Shown here in pieces: positions 26,979 through 35,311 of a stretch of DNA of 64,000 nucleotides (its first letter is position 1; every line of letters begins with the position of its first letter). Under the pieces are notes generated by a model that had not been told where the DNA came from, made no database searches, and was given only the letters and a program-made list of their open reading frames with translations. A program made the position numbers and the translations under genes. The stretch is taken from positions 774,987 through 838,986 of the forward strand of contig NZ_MAQX01000011.1 in assembly GCF_001682865.1 (NCBI RefSeq), read 5' to 3'. The stretch is from Bacillus sp. FJAT-26390 (GTDB lineage: Bacteria; Bacillota; Bacilli; Paenibacillales; Paenibacillaceae).

Positions 26979-27911
26979 TTGAAAATCGACCTATCAGAGC
27001 AAAGCTTGCCTATTTTTGAGGCCATATCAAGCAACGTTCGAATCCAAATGATTCATTTGCTTTCCAAAAAATCAATGAACATTCGCGAGCTTGCCGAAGC
27101 ATTAGGCTTAAGCAGCGCGATTATGACTATGCATGTCAAAAAGCTGGAGAAGGCGGGCATCATCCGCTCCGAAATGACACCCGGCAAAGGCGGCGCCGCA
27201 CAGAAGGTGTGCTCCCTTAGCATGGATGGACTTGAAATCGCTTTTCCCCGCAAGGACGTCGTCCATCGCGAATCCAGAAGGACCGAGGTATCGATCGGCC
27301 ATTATACCGATTTGAATATCGTACCTACTTGCGGGATCTGTACGACCGAGAACGTGATCGGCATTTTTGACGATCCGCGCTATTTTCTTGATCCGGACCG
27401 CGTCAACGCCAAAATATTATGGTTCTCGCAAGGCTATATCGAATACAAAATTCCAAACTTCCTATTAAGCAGCGAAAGTCCGGATGAGCTCGAAATCTCG
27501 ATGGAAATTTCGTCGGAGGCCCCCCTCACCAATATGAACTGGCCATCGGACCTTACGTTCTTCTTCAATGGCGTGAACGTTGGCATGTGGACGAGCCCCG
27601 CCGATTACGGCGGCAAGGGCAAGCTCAATCCGCCCTGGTGGTTCGATGATGTCAACCAATTCGGATTATTGAAGCGGCTTATCATTAAGAAAGACGGCAC
27701 CTACATGGACGGCCTTAAGCTCTCCAACGTGAGTCTGGACCAGATCGATATCAGCAACAGCCACTGGACGTTCCGTATCGCGATTCTTGAGGATGCCGAG
27801 CATATCGGCGGCGTCACGTTATTTGGCTCAGGCTTCGGCAATTACAATCAGGACCTTATCTTCAAGCTGTATTACACGAAGCTGGCTCAAGAGGATCGGA
27901 CGCTGGCATAA
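26979..27911 (+). CDS. ArsR-like winged-helix regulator with a large C-terminal domain
   Basis: 310 residues. The first ~85 form an ArsR-type winged helix (IFEAISSNVRIQMIHLL, MNIRELAEALGLSSAIMTMHVKKLEKAGII). The rest, about 210 residues, is a beta-rich domain with many aromatics (WFSQGYIEYKIPNF, NWPSDLTFFFNGVNVGMW, PPWWFDDVNQFGLL). That domain resembles carbohydrate-binding sandwiches and could sense a sugar, an inference from composition only. Its start is TTG, supported by GGAGG 7 bases upstream. It is divergent from the SDR-kinase-binding protein-LacI operon, so control of that operon is likely. Cysteines in PTCGICTTE may be structural. Confidence 0.85.
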   Translation: MKIDLSEQSLPIFEAISSNVRIQMIHLLSKKSMNIRELAEALGLSSAIMTMHVKKLEKAGIIRSEMTPGKGGAAQKVCSLSMDGLEIAFPRKDVVHRESRRTEVSIGHYTDLNIVPTCGICTTENVIGIFDDPRYFLDPDRVNAKILWFSQGYIEYKIPNFLLSSESPDELEISMEISSEAPLTNMNWPSDLTFFFNGVNVGMWTSPADYGGKGKLNPPWWFDDVNQFGLLKRLIIKKDGTYMDGLKLSNVSLDQIDISNSHWTFRIAILEDAEHIGGVTLFGSGFGNYNQDLIFKLYYTKLAQEDRTLA

Positions 27912-27924
27912 CCAAATCATTTGG

Positions 27925-27954
27925 AGAAGCCCCCTTTGCAGGGAGCTTCTTTTT
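27925..27954 (+). terminator. Terminator of the ArsR-like gene
   Basis: AGAAGCCCC pairs with GGGAGCTTCT (one mismatch) and is followed by TTTTT, 13 bases after the stop codon. Confidence 0.8.
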
Positions 27955-28021
27955 ATTTGCCTGCGATAGAACGATTGGATAATCTTATACAAAAGTTCTA
28001 TCAAAACTGAGAAAAAAAGGG

Positions 28022-28050
28022 TTGTTTTCGCATGAAAACAATGCTACTAT
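28022..28050 (+). promoter_or_regulatory. Promoter of the seven-gene operon, overlapped by an inverted repeat
   Basis: TTGTTT (28022-28027), 17-base spacer, TACTAT (28045-28050). A perfect inverted repeat TTGTTTTC-GCAT-GAAAACAA (28022-28041) covers the -35 box and most of the spacer, an ideal place for a repressor. By eye only. Confidence 0.6.
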
Positions 28051-28062
28051 CTTAAACATACA

Positions 28063-28076
28063 ATTCCAGTAGGAAT
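28063..28076 (+). promoter_or_regulatory. ATTCC-N4-GGAAT inverted repeat near the transcription start
   Basis: ATTCCAGTAGGAAT lies just downstream of the predicted -10 box. Its form recalls sites of the Rrf2-family cysteine regulator CymR, from memory and not verified. It would fit a sulfur-related operon. Confidence 0.35.
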
Positions 28077-28108
28077 AATACGCTAAATCTCAAAACCATT
28101 TCAACCGG

Positions 28109-28152
28109 ACAGCCGGAGAGATCGCTCGTTGCGATAGCTCCGGCTGTTTTTT
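28109..28152 (+). terminator. Leader hairpin, probable transcription attenuator
   Basis: ACAGCCGGAG pairs with CTCCGGCTGT, with an inner ATCGC/GCGAT stem, and is followed directly by TTTTTT. It has the form of a strong terminator but lies between the predicted promoter and the first gene of the operon, 54 bases before the start codon. It may be an attenuator, or a second terminator of the upstream gene if the true promoter lies elsewhere. Confidence 0.7.
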
Positions 28153-28205
28153 ATGTTCCATATGCTGAAATGCTATGCCCATCTCACGAAAGGAAGGCAA
28201 ACACA

Positions 28206-29717
28206 ATGTCCATGAAACGGCATGAGCAAGATGAGGGAAGCTCCTTTCCAGGCAAAACCTACGTAGAAGCCGTACTTTCGCCAGCTTATGATCAAGCGAA
28301 GCAGCAGCTGCTTCAGCCGATGATTGCCGTGCATAAAGCCCATCTCATTATGCTCTTTGAACAAGGGCTGCTAACGAAGGGCGAAGCCCGCCAAATCGCA
28401 AACGCCTTGTTAACGATAAATCTAGAGCAGCTGCGCATAGGGACATATAACGGGCAATTTGAGGATTTGTTTTTTGAGGTTGAGCACAAGCTTCTGGAGC
28501 TGTCGGATGAAGCGTCGGGCAGCTTGCATCTGGCACGCAGCCGCAACGATATGGGGATAGCCATATACCGGATAACGCTCCGCGAAAAGCTGCTTAGATC
28601 AATCGGATCAGCGCTTGGGCTGCATGCGAGCCTGCTTGAGCTAGCCAAGAAGCATACGGATACGATCATGATTGCGCATACGCATACGCAGCAAGCGCAG
28701 CCGACGACACTCGCCCACTATATCGCAGCGGTGACCGATTCGCTGGCTCGGGATATTCAAAGGCTGCAAGCTGCCTATGCAAACTGCAATTTAAGCAGCA
28801 TGGGTGCTGCTGCATTAACAACGTCCGGCTTTGCCATCAGCCGGGAGCGCGTAGCAGCGCTGCTTGCCTTTGACGGGCTGATCGAGAATGCCTATGATGC
28901 GGTAAGCGGCGCCGACTACGCAGGCGAGATCGCCTCAGCCACGCAGCTCGCCGCCATTAATCTAGGCCGGTTCACGCAAGAGCTGCTGCTGTGGTGCACG
29001 CAGGAATTTGCCGTCATCCAAGTAGCCGCCCCCTACGTTCAAATCAGCTCCATCATGCCGCAAAAAAGAAATCCGGTTTCTATCGAGCATATTCGCTCCC
29101 TTCTATCCAGCATTGCGGGCAATGCGCAAACGGTGCTTACGATGATTCACAATACGCCGTTTGGCGATATCGTCGATACCGAGGACGATATGCAGCCCTA
29201 TGCGTGGAAGAGCTTAGATACGCTCGAGGTCGTTTATCGGCTGTTGTCCAAAGTCATTTCTACCTTGCATATCAGGGAGGACGTGCTGAGCAAACGAGCT
29301 GCCGAAAGCTTCGCGACCGTTACGGAGCTGGCAGATACGCTCGTTAGAGAAGAAGGCTTATCCTTTCGCAAAGCGCATTCGGTCGTAAGCAAGCTCGTCA
29401 CCCTTGCTGCTGAGCGGGGCGATCACGTAAGCGATTTGAGCCTTCAATCGCTCAATGAGGCGGCGATTAAGACGATTGGCATCCCGCTTAGGCTAAGCGA
29501 GAAGCAGTTGAAGCAAGCGCTGGACCCTTACCATTTTGTGCAAATTCGCACGCTCCGGGGCGGGCCTAGTCCATCCGAAATGAATCGTTCGTTAAATGCC
29601 CAGCAAAAACGGCTGAACGACCTGAATCTTTGGCTTAAAGAACGCGCCGACAGACTTGAGGCTGCGGCAGCGGAGCTGAATTTCATTTTATCGAATTGGC
29701 TAATCAAGGAATTATGA
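28206..29717 (+). CDS. ArgH-superfamily lyase (argininosuccinate lyase-like; candidate C-N or C-S succinyl lyase)
   Basis: 503-residue member of the fumarase/aspartase superfamily, closest in motifs to argininosuccinate lyase: LHLARSRNDMG, AHTHTQQAQPTTLAHY (catalytic His region) and the signature SSIMPQKRNPVS. Such enzymes release fumarate from an N- or S-succinyl substrate. Start at ATG 28206 is supported by AAGGAAGG 8 bases upstream. It heads an operon with an amidohydrolase, ABC importer, flavin monooxygenase and rhodanese, with no arginine genes, so true ArgH function is unlikely. Two known ArgH-related precedents fit better: ethylenediaminedisuccinate lyase and the S-(2-succino) lyase of succinocysteine breakdown. 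Which applies cannot be decided here. Confidence 0.85.
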   Translation: MSMKRHEQDEGSSFPGKTYVEAVLSPAYDQAKQQLLQPMIAVHKAHLIMLFEQGLLTKGEARQIANALLTINLEQLRIGTYNGQFEDLFFEVEHKLLELSDEASGSLHLARSRNDMGIAIYRITLREKLLRSIGSALGLHASLLELAKKHTDTIMIAHTHTQQAQPTTLAHYIAAVTDSLARDIQRLQAAYANCNLSSMGAAALTTSGFAISRERVAALLAFDGLIENAYDAVSGADYAGEIASATQLAAINLGRFTQELLLWCTQEFAVIQVAAPYVQISSIMPQKRNPVSIEHIRSLLSSIAGNAQTVLTMIHNTPFGDIVDTEDDMQPYAWKSLDTLEVVYRLLSKVISTLHIREDVLSKRAAESFATVTELADTLVREEGLSFRKAHSVVSKLVTLAAERGDHVSDLSLQSLNEAAIKTIGIPLRLSEKQLKQALDPYHFVQIRTLRGGPSPSEMNRSLNAQQKRLNDLNLWLKERADRLEAAAAELNFILSNWLIKEL

Positions 29718-29730
29718 ATGGAGTGAGCTT

Positions 29731-30699
29731 ATGTTTCGTAACCCCTTTAAAGTGTTTGATATTCACGGACATCTCCCCTACCGGCTGCTGCTCGGCGGCA
29801 TTAACAGACATGAGTTGATTTCGCGCTATGGAGCGGAGCGAAGCGAGAGGATGAGGCTGACGTGGGACTTTCCCGAAGCTGCGCCTGTCGGTTCTAACGC
29901 GGATAATGACACGACCCCTTTAATTGATCGCTGGGTTGAGGAGCTCGACAAATACGGGATAGGCGGCCTCAACTTCCTTACTGCGCTAGACAATGACAAC
30001 ATGGCTGCTCAGCTTGCCAGACATCCCGATCGCTTCACCGGCTTTGCGTATCATTCCATTGAAGAAGAAGGTGCGGAAGCGGAGCTGCGCCGAGCAGTCA
30101 ACGAGCTTGGGCTAAAGGGCTATAAGCTGTTCGGTCCGCTCACGTCGATTCCCTTCGATGATCCGTCGCTCACTCCCATATGGACCTTTCTCGCAGAGAA
30201 ACGGCTGCCCGTGCTCATTCATTTCGGCTTGCTCGGACATGCGGGAGGGATCGCGCATCATCCGAACATAAGCCCATTGGCTATCTTTAATACCGCTCGC
30301 AGCTTCCCCGATATTCCGTTTATAATTCCTCACTTCGGGGCGGGATATTTTCAAGAGCTGCTTCATCTGTGCTGGAGCTGCCCGAACGTCTTTATCGATA
30401 CATCCGGCTCCAATCAATGGATGCGCTGGATGCCCTATGAGCTGACCTTGGAATCGGTGCTGCGCAAAACCTATGAGCTCATCGGGCCGGAACGGATCAT
30501 TTTCGGGACAGATGCAAGCGGGTTTCCTAGAGGCTACCCTTATCGGTATTTGCAGGACCAGGTTCGCGCTTGCCGCGAGCTGCGATTCAGCGAGACTGAT
30601 ATTGAGAACATATTTGGCAATAACGCTAGGCGGCTGCTCGGACTCGCGCTGCCCCATGGCAAGCCCGCGCAGCAGTCAGGCAAAGCCGAGCAAGCTTAA
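29731..30699 (+). CDS. Amidohydrolase_2-family metal-dependent hydrolase
   Basis: 322-residue TIM-barrel hydrolase of the ACMSD-like amidohydrolase family. Metal and active-site positions are visible as DIHGHLPY near the N-terminus, VLIHFG, IPHFGAG and GTDASGFPRGYPY near the C-terminus. ATG at 29731 follows GGAGTGAG 13 bases after the lyase. It could cleave an amide or decarboxylate an intermediate of the pathway encoded by the operon. The substrate is unknown. Confidence 0.88.
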   Translation: MFRNPFKVFDIHGHLPYRLLLGGINRHELISRYGAERSERMRLTWDFPEAAPVGSNADNDTTPLIDRWVEELDKYGIGGLNFLTALDNDNMAAQLARHPDRFTGFAYHSIEEEGAEAELRRAVNELGLKGYKLFGPLTSIPFDDPSLTPIWTFLAEKRLPVLIHFGLLGHAGGIAHHPNISPLAIFNTARSFPDIPFIIPHFGAGYFQELLHLCWSCPNVFIDTSGSNQWMRWMPYELTLESVLRKTYELIGPERIIFGTDASGFPRGYPYRYLQDQVRACRELRFSETDIENIFGNNARRLLGLALPHGKPAQQSGKAEQA

Positions 30700-30731
30700 T
30701 CGCTGCATACAAAAAGAGGAGTGGGTATTTG

Positions 30732-32087
30732 ATGAAAAACAAAAAATGGACGACGTTAATGACAGGTCTGCTCATTATTATTGCCTTAACCGGCTGCGGC
30801 AGCGGAAACAATAGCAGCAAGGAGCAGGCAAACGCCGAAAAGGAAAATAAGACGGATAGCTCGAGCCCTCCAGAGACGCAAGCAACGGATAAAAAGGTAA
30901 CGATTGAATACTGGCAATATGAATTCCCTGCCAAGGTTGAGCTTATTAACGAACTCATCAAAGAATTTCAAACCACGCATCCGAACATTACGGTAAAACA
31001 AACCAACTTCCCATATGACCAATACAATCAGAAGGTTGCGACGCTAGTTCCCGCAGGCAAAGGCCCTGATATTATCAACCTGTATTATGGATGGCTGCCA
31101 AAATACGTTGCCTCCGGCTATTTGCAGCCGCTGCCTGAGGACGTATTCTCCACAGCAGAAATCGAAAGCAACTTCTATCCTTTGGTAAATGCCGCCAAAA
31201 TCGACGGCTCCTATTACGCGATACCTACCGCTGTAAGAACGCTCGCGCTTTTCTACAATAAAGACCTGTTGTCCAAAGCCCAAATTACCGAGCTGCCGAC
31301 AACTTGGGAGCAGCTCGTCGATGTATCCAAGAAGCTGACGGAAACGGATGCCAAAGGGCAGTTTGTCGTAGAGGGCTTCGCTTGGGAGCCTGGCGCGCAG
31401 CTTCACCATTGGTACCGTGACGGCTTGCTTCACCAAGCCGGAGGGCAGGATTTGAGCGAAGATCGCCGTCGAATCTTATGGGCAGAGACGCCAGCCGGAC
31501 TTGAGGCGTTCCAGTACTTGATCGATTTTGCGATTAAGCATAAGGTCGGCATTAACGGCTTCTACGAGAACGACAGCAATGCCTTTATGACCGGCCATGC
31601 AGCCATAAACGTTGACGGCTCCTTCCGGCTGGGCTCGATTAAGAAGGATTTCCCTGATCTCAACTACGGCGTTGCCCCGCTTCCGTCATACAAAAGCAAG
31701 TCCGCGCCTTCTTCCTTCTGGGCGAATGCGATCCCCAAAAATGTCGAGGGCGACAAACTGAAAGCCGCTTCCGAGTTTTTGAAGTTCTTGACCAGCAAAG
31801 AGGTTCAAGAGAAATGGGTCGAGAAGATCGGCGAGCTGCCAGCGCAGAAAGCGGTGGCGACACAGGATAAATATGTTAGCGACGAGAAGCTTGGCCCGTT
31901 CATCTCCCAATTGGATGACAGCCGCGCGCATTTCTTCATCGACGAAACGCAGGAGAAGACGCTGTTTGTTGATGCGACAAATGAAGTGCTGCTGAACAAC
32001 GTGCCCGTGGAGAAAGCCTTTCAGGATCTTGTAGCCAAGACGCAAAAGCTATATGACGATTATTGGGCATCGGTCGACAAGAAGTAA
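30732..32087 (+). CDS. Extracellular solute-binding lipoprotein of the lyase/monooxygenase operon
   Basis: 451-residue family 1 binding protein with lipobox LTGC and a Lys/Glu/Asp-rich linker. ATG at 30732 is preceded by GAGGAG; a TTG at 30729 in frame is less likely. It carries the sugar-type core (GKGPDIINLYYGWLPKYV, ALFYNKDLLSKA, NVDGSFRLGSIKK). With the two following permeases it forms a CUT1-type importer, normally used for sugars or large polar solutes, although the enzymes around it are not sugar enzymes. A hairpin follows the gene (32103-32130), as commonly seen after highly expressed binding-protein genes. Confidence 0.92.
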   Translation: MKNKKWTTLMTGLLIIIALTGCGSGNNSSKEQANAEKENKTDSSSPPETQATDKKVTIEYWQYEFPAKVELINELIKEFQTTHPNITVKQTNFPYDQYNQKVATLVPAGKGPDIINLYYGWLPKYVASGYLQPLPEDVFSTAEIESNFYPLVNAAKIDGSYYAIPTAVRTLALFYNKDLLSKAQITELPTTWEQLVDVSKKLTETDAKGQFVVEGFAWEPGAQLHHWYRDGLLHQAGGQDLSEDRRRILWAETPAGLEAFQYLIDFAIKHKVGINGFYENDSNAFMTGHAAINVDGSFRLGSIKKDFPDLNYGVAPLPSYKSKSAPSSFWANAIPKNVEGDKLKAASEFLKFLTSKEVQEKWVEKIGELPAQKAVATQDKYVSDEKLGPFISQLDDSRAHFFIDETQEKTLFVDATNEVLLNNVPVEKAFQDLVAKTQKLYDDYWASVDKK

Positions 32088-32102
32088 CCGGCTGCCTTGG
32101 CA

Positions 32103-32130
32103 GGAGCGCCTAGCCTAGTGCGGGCGCTCC
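32103..32130 (+). other. Intercistronic hairpin after the binding-protein gene
   Basis: GGAGCGCC and GGCGCTCC form a perfect 8-bp stem with a 12-base loop, followed by ATTTTG. Likely partial terminator or mRNA-stabilising element that favours binding-protein expression over the permeases. Confidence 0.6.
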
Positions 32131-32161
32131 ATTTTGTAAGGAGAGGGAGGCGAAATTCATT

Positions 32162-33094
32162 ATGCTGGAGCATGCCCTGCGTATAACCGCGCGCAAAAGC
32201 CGCGAGCTGCTTCGTGTACGGCTTAACTACCGAACGCAGCGTTATTTGTTTATCTATATCGTCCTCGGCATTCCCCTGCTCTACTTTTTGAGCACACGGT
32301 TGCTGCCGATCCTCTATGCCTTCAACGTGAGCGTGCGCGAATGGGATTTATTGTCCTCCGATAAGCCCTACGTTGGATTCGCTAATTTCAGTGCCTTGTT
32401 CAGTGACGAAATCTTTCTGCGGTCGATCGTCAATACGTTTAAGTTCGTCCTGCTTGGCGTTCCCGGACAGCTGCTTGTCGGTCTAATCGTCGCCCTTCTG
32501 CTGCATAACGTGCAGCGCCTTCGCGGGCTGTTCCGCACGGTGTACTTCATTCCTTACGTGACAAGCATCATCGCTGTCAGCTGGGTATTTCGCTGGATTC
32601 TTATGCGCAATGGCTGGTTAAATGAAACGCTCTTAAGCCTAGGCTTCGAACCGCAATTGTTTTTGCAATCGCCCCGCCAAGCCTTGTTTCTCATTACCTT
32701 GACGATGATTTGGCAAAGCACCGGCTTTCAAATGCTCATCTTTATGACCGGCTTGGAGGCCATTCCGAAAATGTATTATGAAGCTGCTGCTATCGACGGC
32801 GCCGGAGCTTGGCGGAAATTCCGCCATATTACCTTGCCGCTGCTTAACCCCGTTATCGTATTTTCCGCCGTCATTGGCGTTATTTCCTATTTGCAATCGT
32901 TCGGGCAGGTGCTGAGCATGACGAATGGCGGGCCGCTTAATGCAACGACTACCATGGTGCTTCACATCTACAATTTAGCGTTTCAACAGTTTAAGATGGG
33001 GAGCGCAGCAGCTGCTACCGTCGTCTTGTTCGTCGTGATTTTGGCGCTTACCCTGCTGCAATTAAAAGTGTTGAATAAAAAAGTGGAATATTGA
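32162..33094 (+). CDS. CUT1-type ABC transporter permease
   Basis: 310-residue permease with six predicted helices after a basic cytoplasmic start, and the EAA loop YEAAAIDGAGAWRKFRHITLP. The region NVSVREWDLLSSDKPYVGFANF is typical of MalF/UgpA-like subunits. ATG at 32162 follows GGGAGG with a longish 11-base spacing. It pairs with the next gene, 15 bases downstream. Confidence 0.94.
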   Translation: MLEHALRITARKSRELLRVRLNYRTQRYLFIYIVLGIPLLYFLSTRLLPILYAFNVSVREWDLLSSDKPYVGFANFSALFSDEIFLRSIVNTFKFVLLGVPGQLLVGLIVALLLHNVQRLRGLFRTVYFIPYVTSIIAVSWVFRWILMRNGWLNETLLSLGFEPQLFLQSPRQALFLITLTMIWQSTGFQMLIFMTGLEAIPKMYYEAAAIDGAGAWRKFRHITLPLLNPVIVFSAVIGVISYLQSFGQVLSMTNGGPLNATTTMVLHIYNLAFQQFKMGSAAAATVVLFVVILALTLLQLKVLNKKVEY

Positions 33095-33109
33095 CGGGAG
33101 GCTGATTTC

Positions 33110-33967
33110 GTGAGCTCATCAAAGGTTAACAGGACGCACGCCAAGTCCCCCGCAGTAAGGCTTCGTACGTCGATCATCTACCTGCTGCTTGCGGCTGGCG
33201 TCTTTATTATGCTGTTTCCGTTTTTATGGATGGTCGCCACCTCCTTTAAGCTCCCCCAGGATGTTTATAATCTGCGGCTCATTCCAGAGACGATTACTTT
33301 TGACAACTATGCCGCTATTTTCGAAAAAGCTCCTTTTGGCGCATGGATCAAAAATACGCTGATCATTTCCCTCATCGCTACCAGCACCGTTCTGATCTTT
33401 GATACGGCGGCGGGTTATGTGCTCGCCAAATTTTCGTTCGCAGGCAAGCAGCTTATTTTTTTGCTCATCATCAGCACCTTGATGGTACCTACGGAGATGC
33501 TCATTATTCCTTGGTATTTGATCGCGAACGATTTGGGCTGGTCCGACACCTACTGGGGAGTGCTGTTCCCCGGCATTATTACCGCCTTCGGCATCTTTCT
33601 GATGCGGCAGTTTATGGACTCCATCCCGTCGGATTTGCTCGATGCGGCACGTATTGATGGGCTGAACGAGTGGCGCATCCTGCTCCACATCGCGATTCCT
33701 CTAGTGAAACCGGCTATCGTGACGCTCGTCATTCTTACTTTTATAGGCAACTGGAATCAGTTTATTTGGCCGCTAATCGTGCTCCAGACGGAAGCGAAGT
33801 TTACGCTGCCCGTCGGCATCGTTTATTTCTCCAGCGAGTTGAAGGATACGAGCAATTGGATACTCATTATGGCAGGAACGACGATTTCCATCGCGCCGCT
33901 TATTATTCTTTTTCTTATTTTTCAAAAGCAAATCATTCGCGGAATCGCACTCAGCGGGATGAAATAA
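33110..33967 (+). CDS. CUT1-type ABC transporter permease (MalG/UgpE-like)
   Basis: 285-residue permease with six helices, the MalG-type N-terminal FPFLWMVATSFK and the EAA loop LDAARIDGLNEWRILLHIAIP. The start is GTG at 33110 after GGGAGG. It ends KQIIRGIALSGMK, typical of the family. As elsewhere in the window no ATPase is encoded next to it. Confidence 0.94.
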   Translation: MSSSKVNRTHAKSPAVRLRTSIIYLLLAAGVFIMLFPFLWMVATSFKLPQDVYNLRLIPETITFDNYAAIFEKAPFGAWIKNTLIISLIATSTVLIFDTAAGYVLAKFSFAGKQLIFLLIISTLMVPTEMLIIPWYLIANDLGWSDTYWGVLFPGIITAFGIFLMRQFMDSIPSDLLDAARIDGLNEWRILLHIAIPLVKPAIVTLVILTFIGNWNQFIWPLIVLQTEAKFTLPVGIVYFSSELKDTSNWILIMAGTTISIAPLIILFLIFQKQIIRGIALSGMK

Positions 33968-33985
33968 CAGGCAAAGGTGATGAGA

Positions 33986-35296
33986 ATGAGCAAATCAAAC
34001 CGCCGAATGATCCTGAATTTATTTTTGCAAAATGCAGGCTCGCATAAAGGGGCTTGGCGCCATGAGAGCACGAGGCTTAGCGAGCTGCATGACATCAACC
34101 ATCTTCTACGGATCGCCAAAAAAGCGGAAGCCGCCCGGATTGACTCGCTTTTTATCGCGGACGGTCTGTCTATTGAAACAAAAGCCGTTCAGCATGGCCC
34201 GATCCTTGGTTTCGAACCGTTGACCCTCTTATCGGCGATCGCTGTCGTAACCGAGCGGATCGGCTTGATTGCTACCGTTTCGACTAGCTTTAGCGAGCCT
34301 TATAACGTGGCAAGACTATTTGCTTCACTCGATCATATTAGCGGCGGCCGCGCCGGATGGAACATCGTGACGACAGGCGTTGAACGCACAGCCTTTAACT
34401 TCGGCCTGAAGGAGCTTCCTGCCCATACGAAACGGTACGAGAGAGCACGGGAATTTACCGAGGTTGCGCTAAAATTATGGGAGAGCTGGGAGGCTGACGC
34501 GCTGGTTCAGGATAAAGCATCCGGCGTATATGCCGATGCAGGCAAGGTTCATGACATCAAGCATGAAGGCGCTTATTTCTCCGTTCGCGGGGCGTTAAAC
34601 ATGATGCGATCCCCGCAAGGGAGACCGCTGCTCATTCAAGCCGGGGCTTCCGAGGAGGGCAAAAGCTTAGCGGCGCAATATGCCGAGCTTATCTTCACGG
34701 TTCAGCGCACCTTTGAGGATGCGCAGCTTTTTTATGCGGATATCAAAGCAAAGACGGCAAGGGCCGGTAGGTCCCCGGATGATATTAAAGTATTACCAGG
34801 CCTTCATGTCATCGTCTGCGAGACAGAAGAAGAAGCCAAGCAAAAAGCGAGCGAGCTTCGGCAGCTTGGCTCAATCGAACGTGCCGTCATGTCCCTCTCC
34901 AACCTGCTAGGCATCGACTTCTCGGCGTATGGTCTGGACGATCCTTTTCCCGAGCTGCCCGAGCTGAGCGAGGTCAATGCTTACCAATCCTTTTACCAGA
35001 TGGTAAAAAAAATCGTGGAGCAAGAGAAGCCGACGCTTAGAGAGCTGCTTGATAAGTACTGGGTAGGAAATGGCCAGTTAAGCATCGCAGGTACGCCGCA
35101 GCAGGTTGCGGATGTGATGGAAGATTGGTTCGTAAATGGGGCTGCGGATGGCTTCAGCGTCATGCCTCAGCTGGCTTTTGGCGGAACGGAAGCCTTCCTC
35201 GATCTAGTCGTACCCGAGCTGCAGCGCAGAGGGCTGTTCCCTACTGAATATTCCGCTCGGACGCTGCGTGAAAATTTGGGGTATAGCGTTCTATGA
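33986..35296 (+). CDS. LLM-class flavin monooxygenase, NtaA/SnaA/DszA/YxeK family
   Basis: 436-residue FMNH2-dependent monooxygenase of the bacterial-luciferase fold. Motifs typical of the nitrilotriacetate-monooxygenase group: MILNLFLQNAGSHKGAWRH, DSLFIADG, FEPLTLLSAIAVVTERIGL, TSFSEPYNVARLFASLDHISGGRAGWNIVTT (split by reading: SGGRAGWNIVTT is the diagnostic part), and RPLLIQAGASEEGK. Start at ATG 33986, 8 bases after AAAGG, is preferred over the overlapping GTG/ATG at 33977/33980. In B. subtilis the relatives YxeK and YtnJ act in sulfur-compound salvage; EmoA and NtaA oxidise aminopolycarboxylates. Either precedent is compatible with the ArgH-like lyase in the operon. No flavin reductase gene is seen nearby. 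Confidence 0.92.
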   Translation: MSKSNRRMILNLFLQNAGSHKGAWRHESTRLSELHDINHLLRIAKKAEAARIDSLFIADGLSIETKAVQHGPILGFEPLTLLSAIAVVTERIGLIATVSTSFSEPYNVARLFASLDHISGGRAGWNIVTTGVERTAFNFGLKELPAHTKRYERAREFTEVALKLWESWEADALVQDKASGVYADAGKVHDIKHEGAYFSVRGALNMMRSPQGRPLLIQAGASEEGKSLAAQYAELIFTVQRTFEDAQLFYADIKAKTARAGRSPDDIKVLPGLHVIVCETEEEAKQKASELRQLGSIERAVMSLSNLLGIDFSAYGLDDPFPELPELSEVNAYQSFYQMVKKIVEQEKPTLRELLDKYWVGNGQLSIAGTPQQVADVMEDWFVNGAADGFSVMPQLAFGGTEAFLDLVVPELQRRGLFPTEYSARTLRENLGYSVL

Positions 35297-35311
35297 TGGG
35301 AGGTAACCAAA

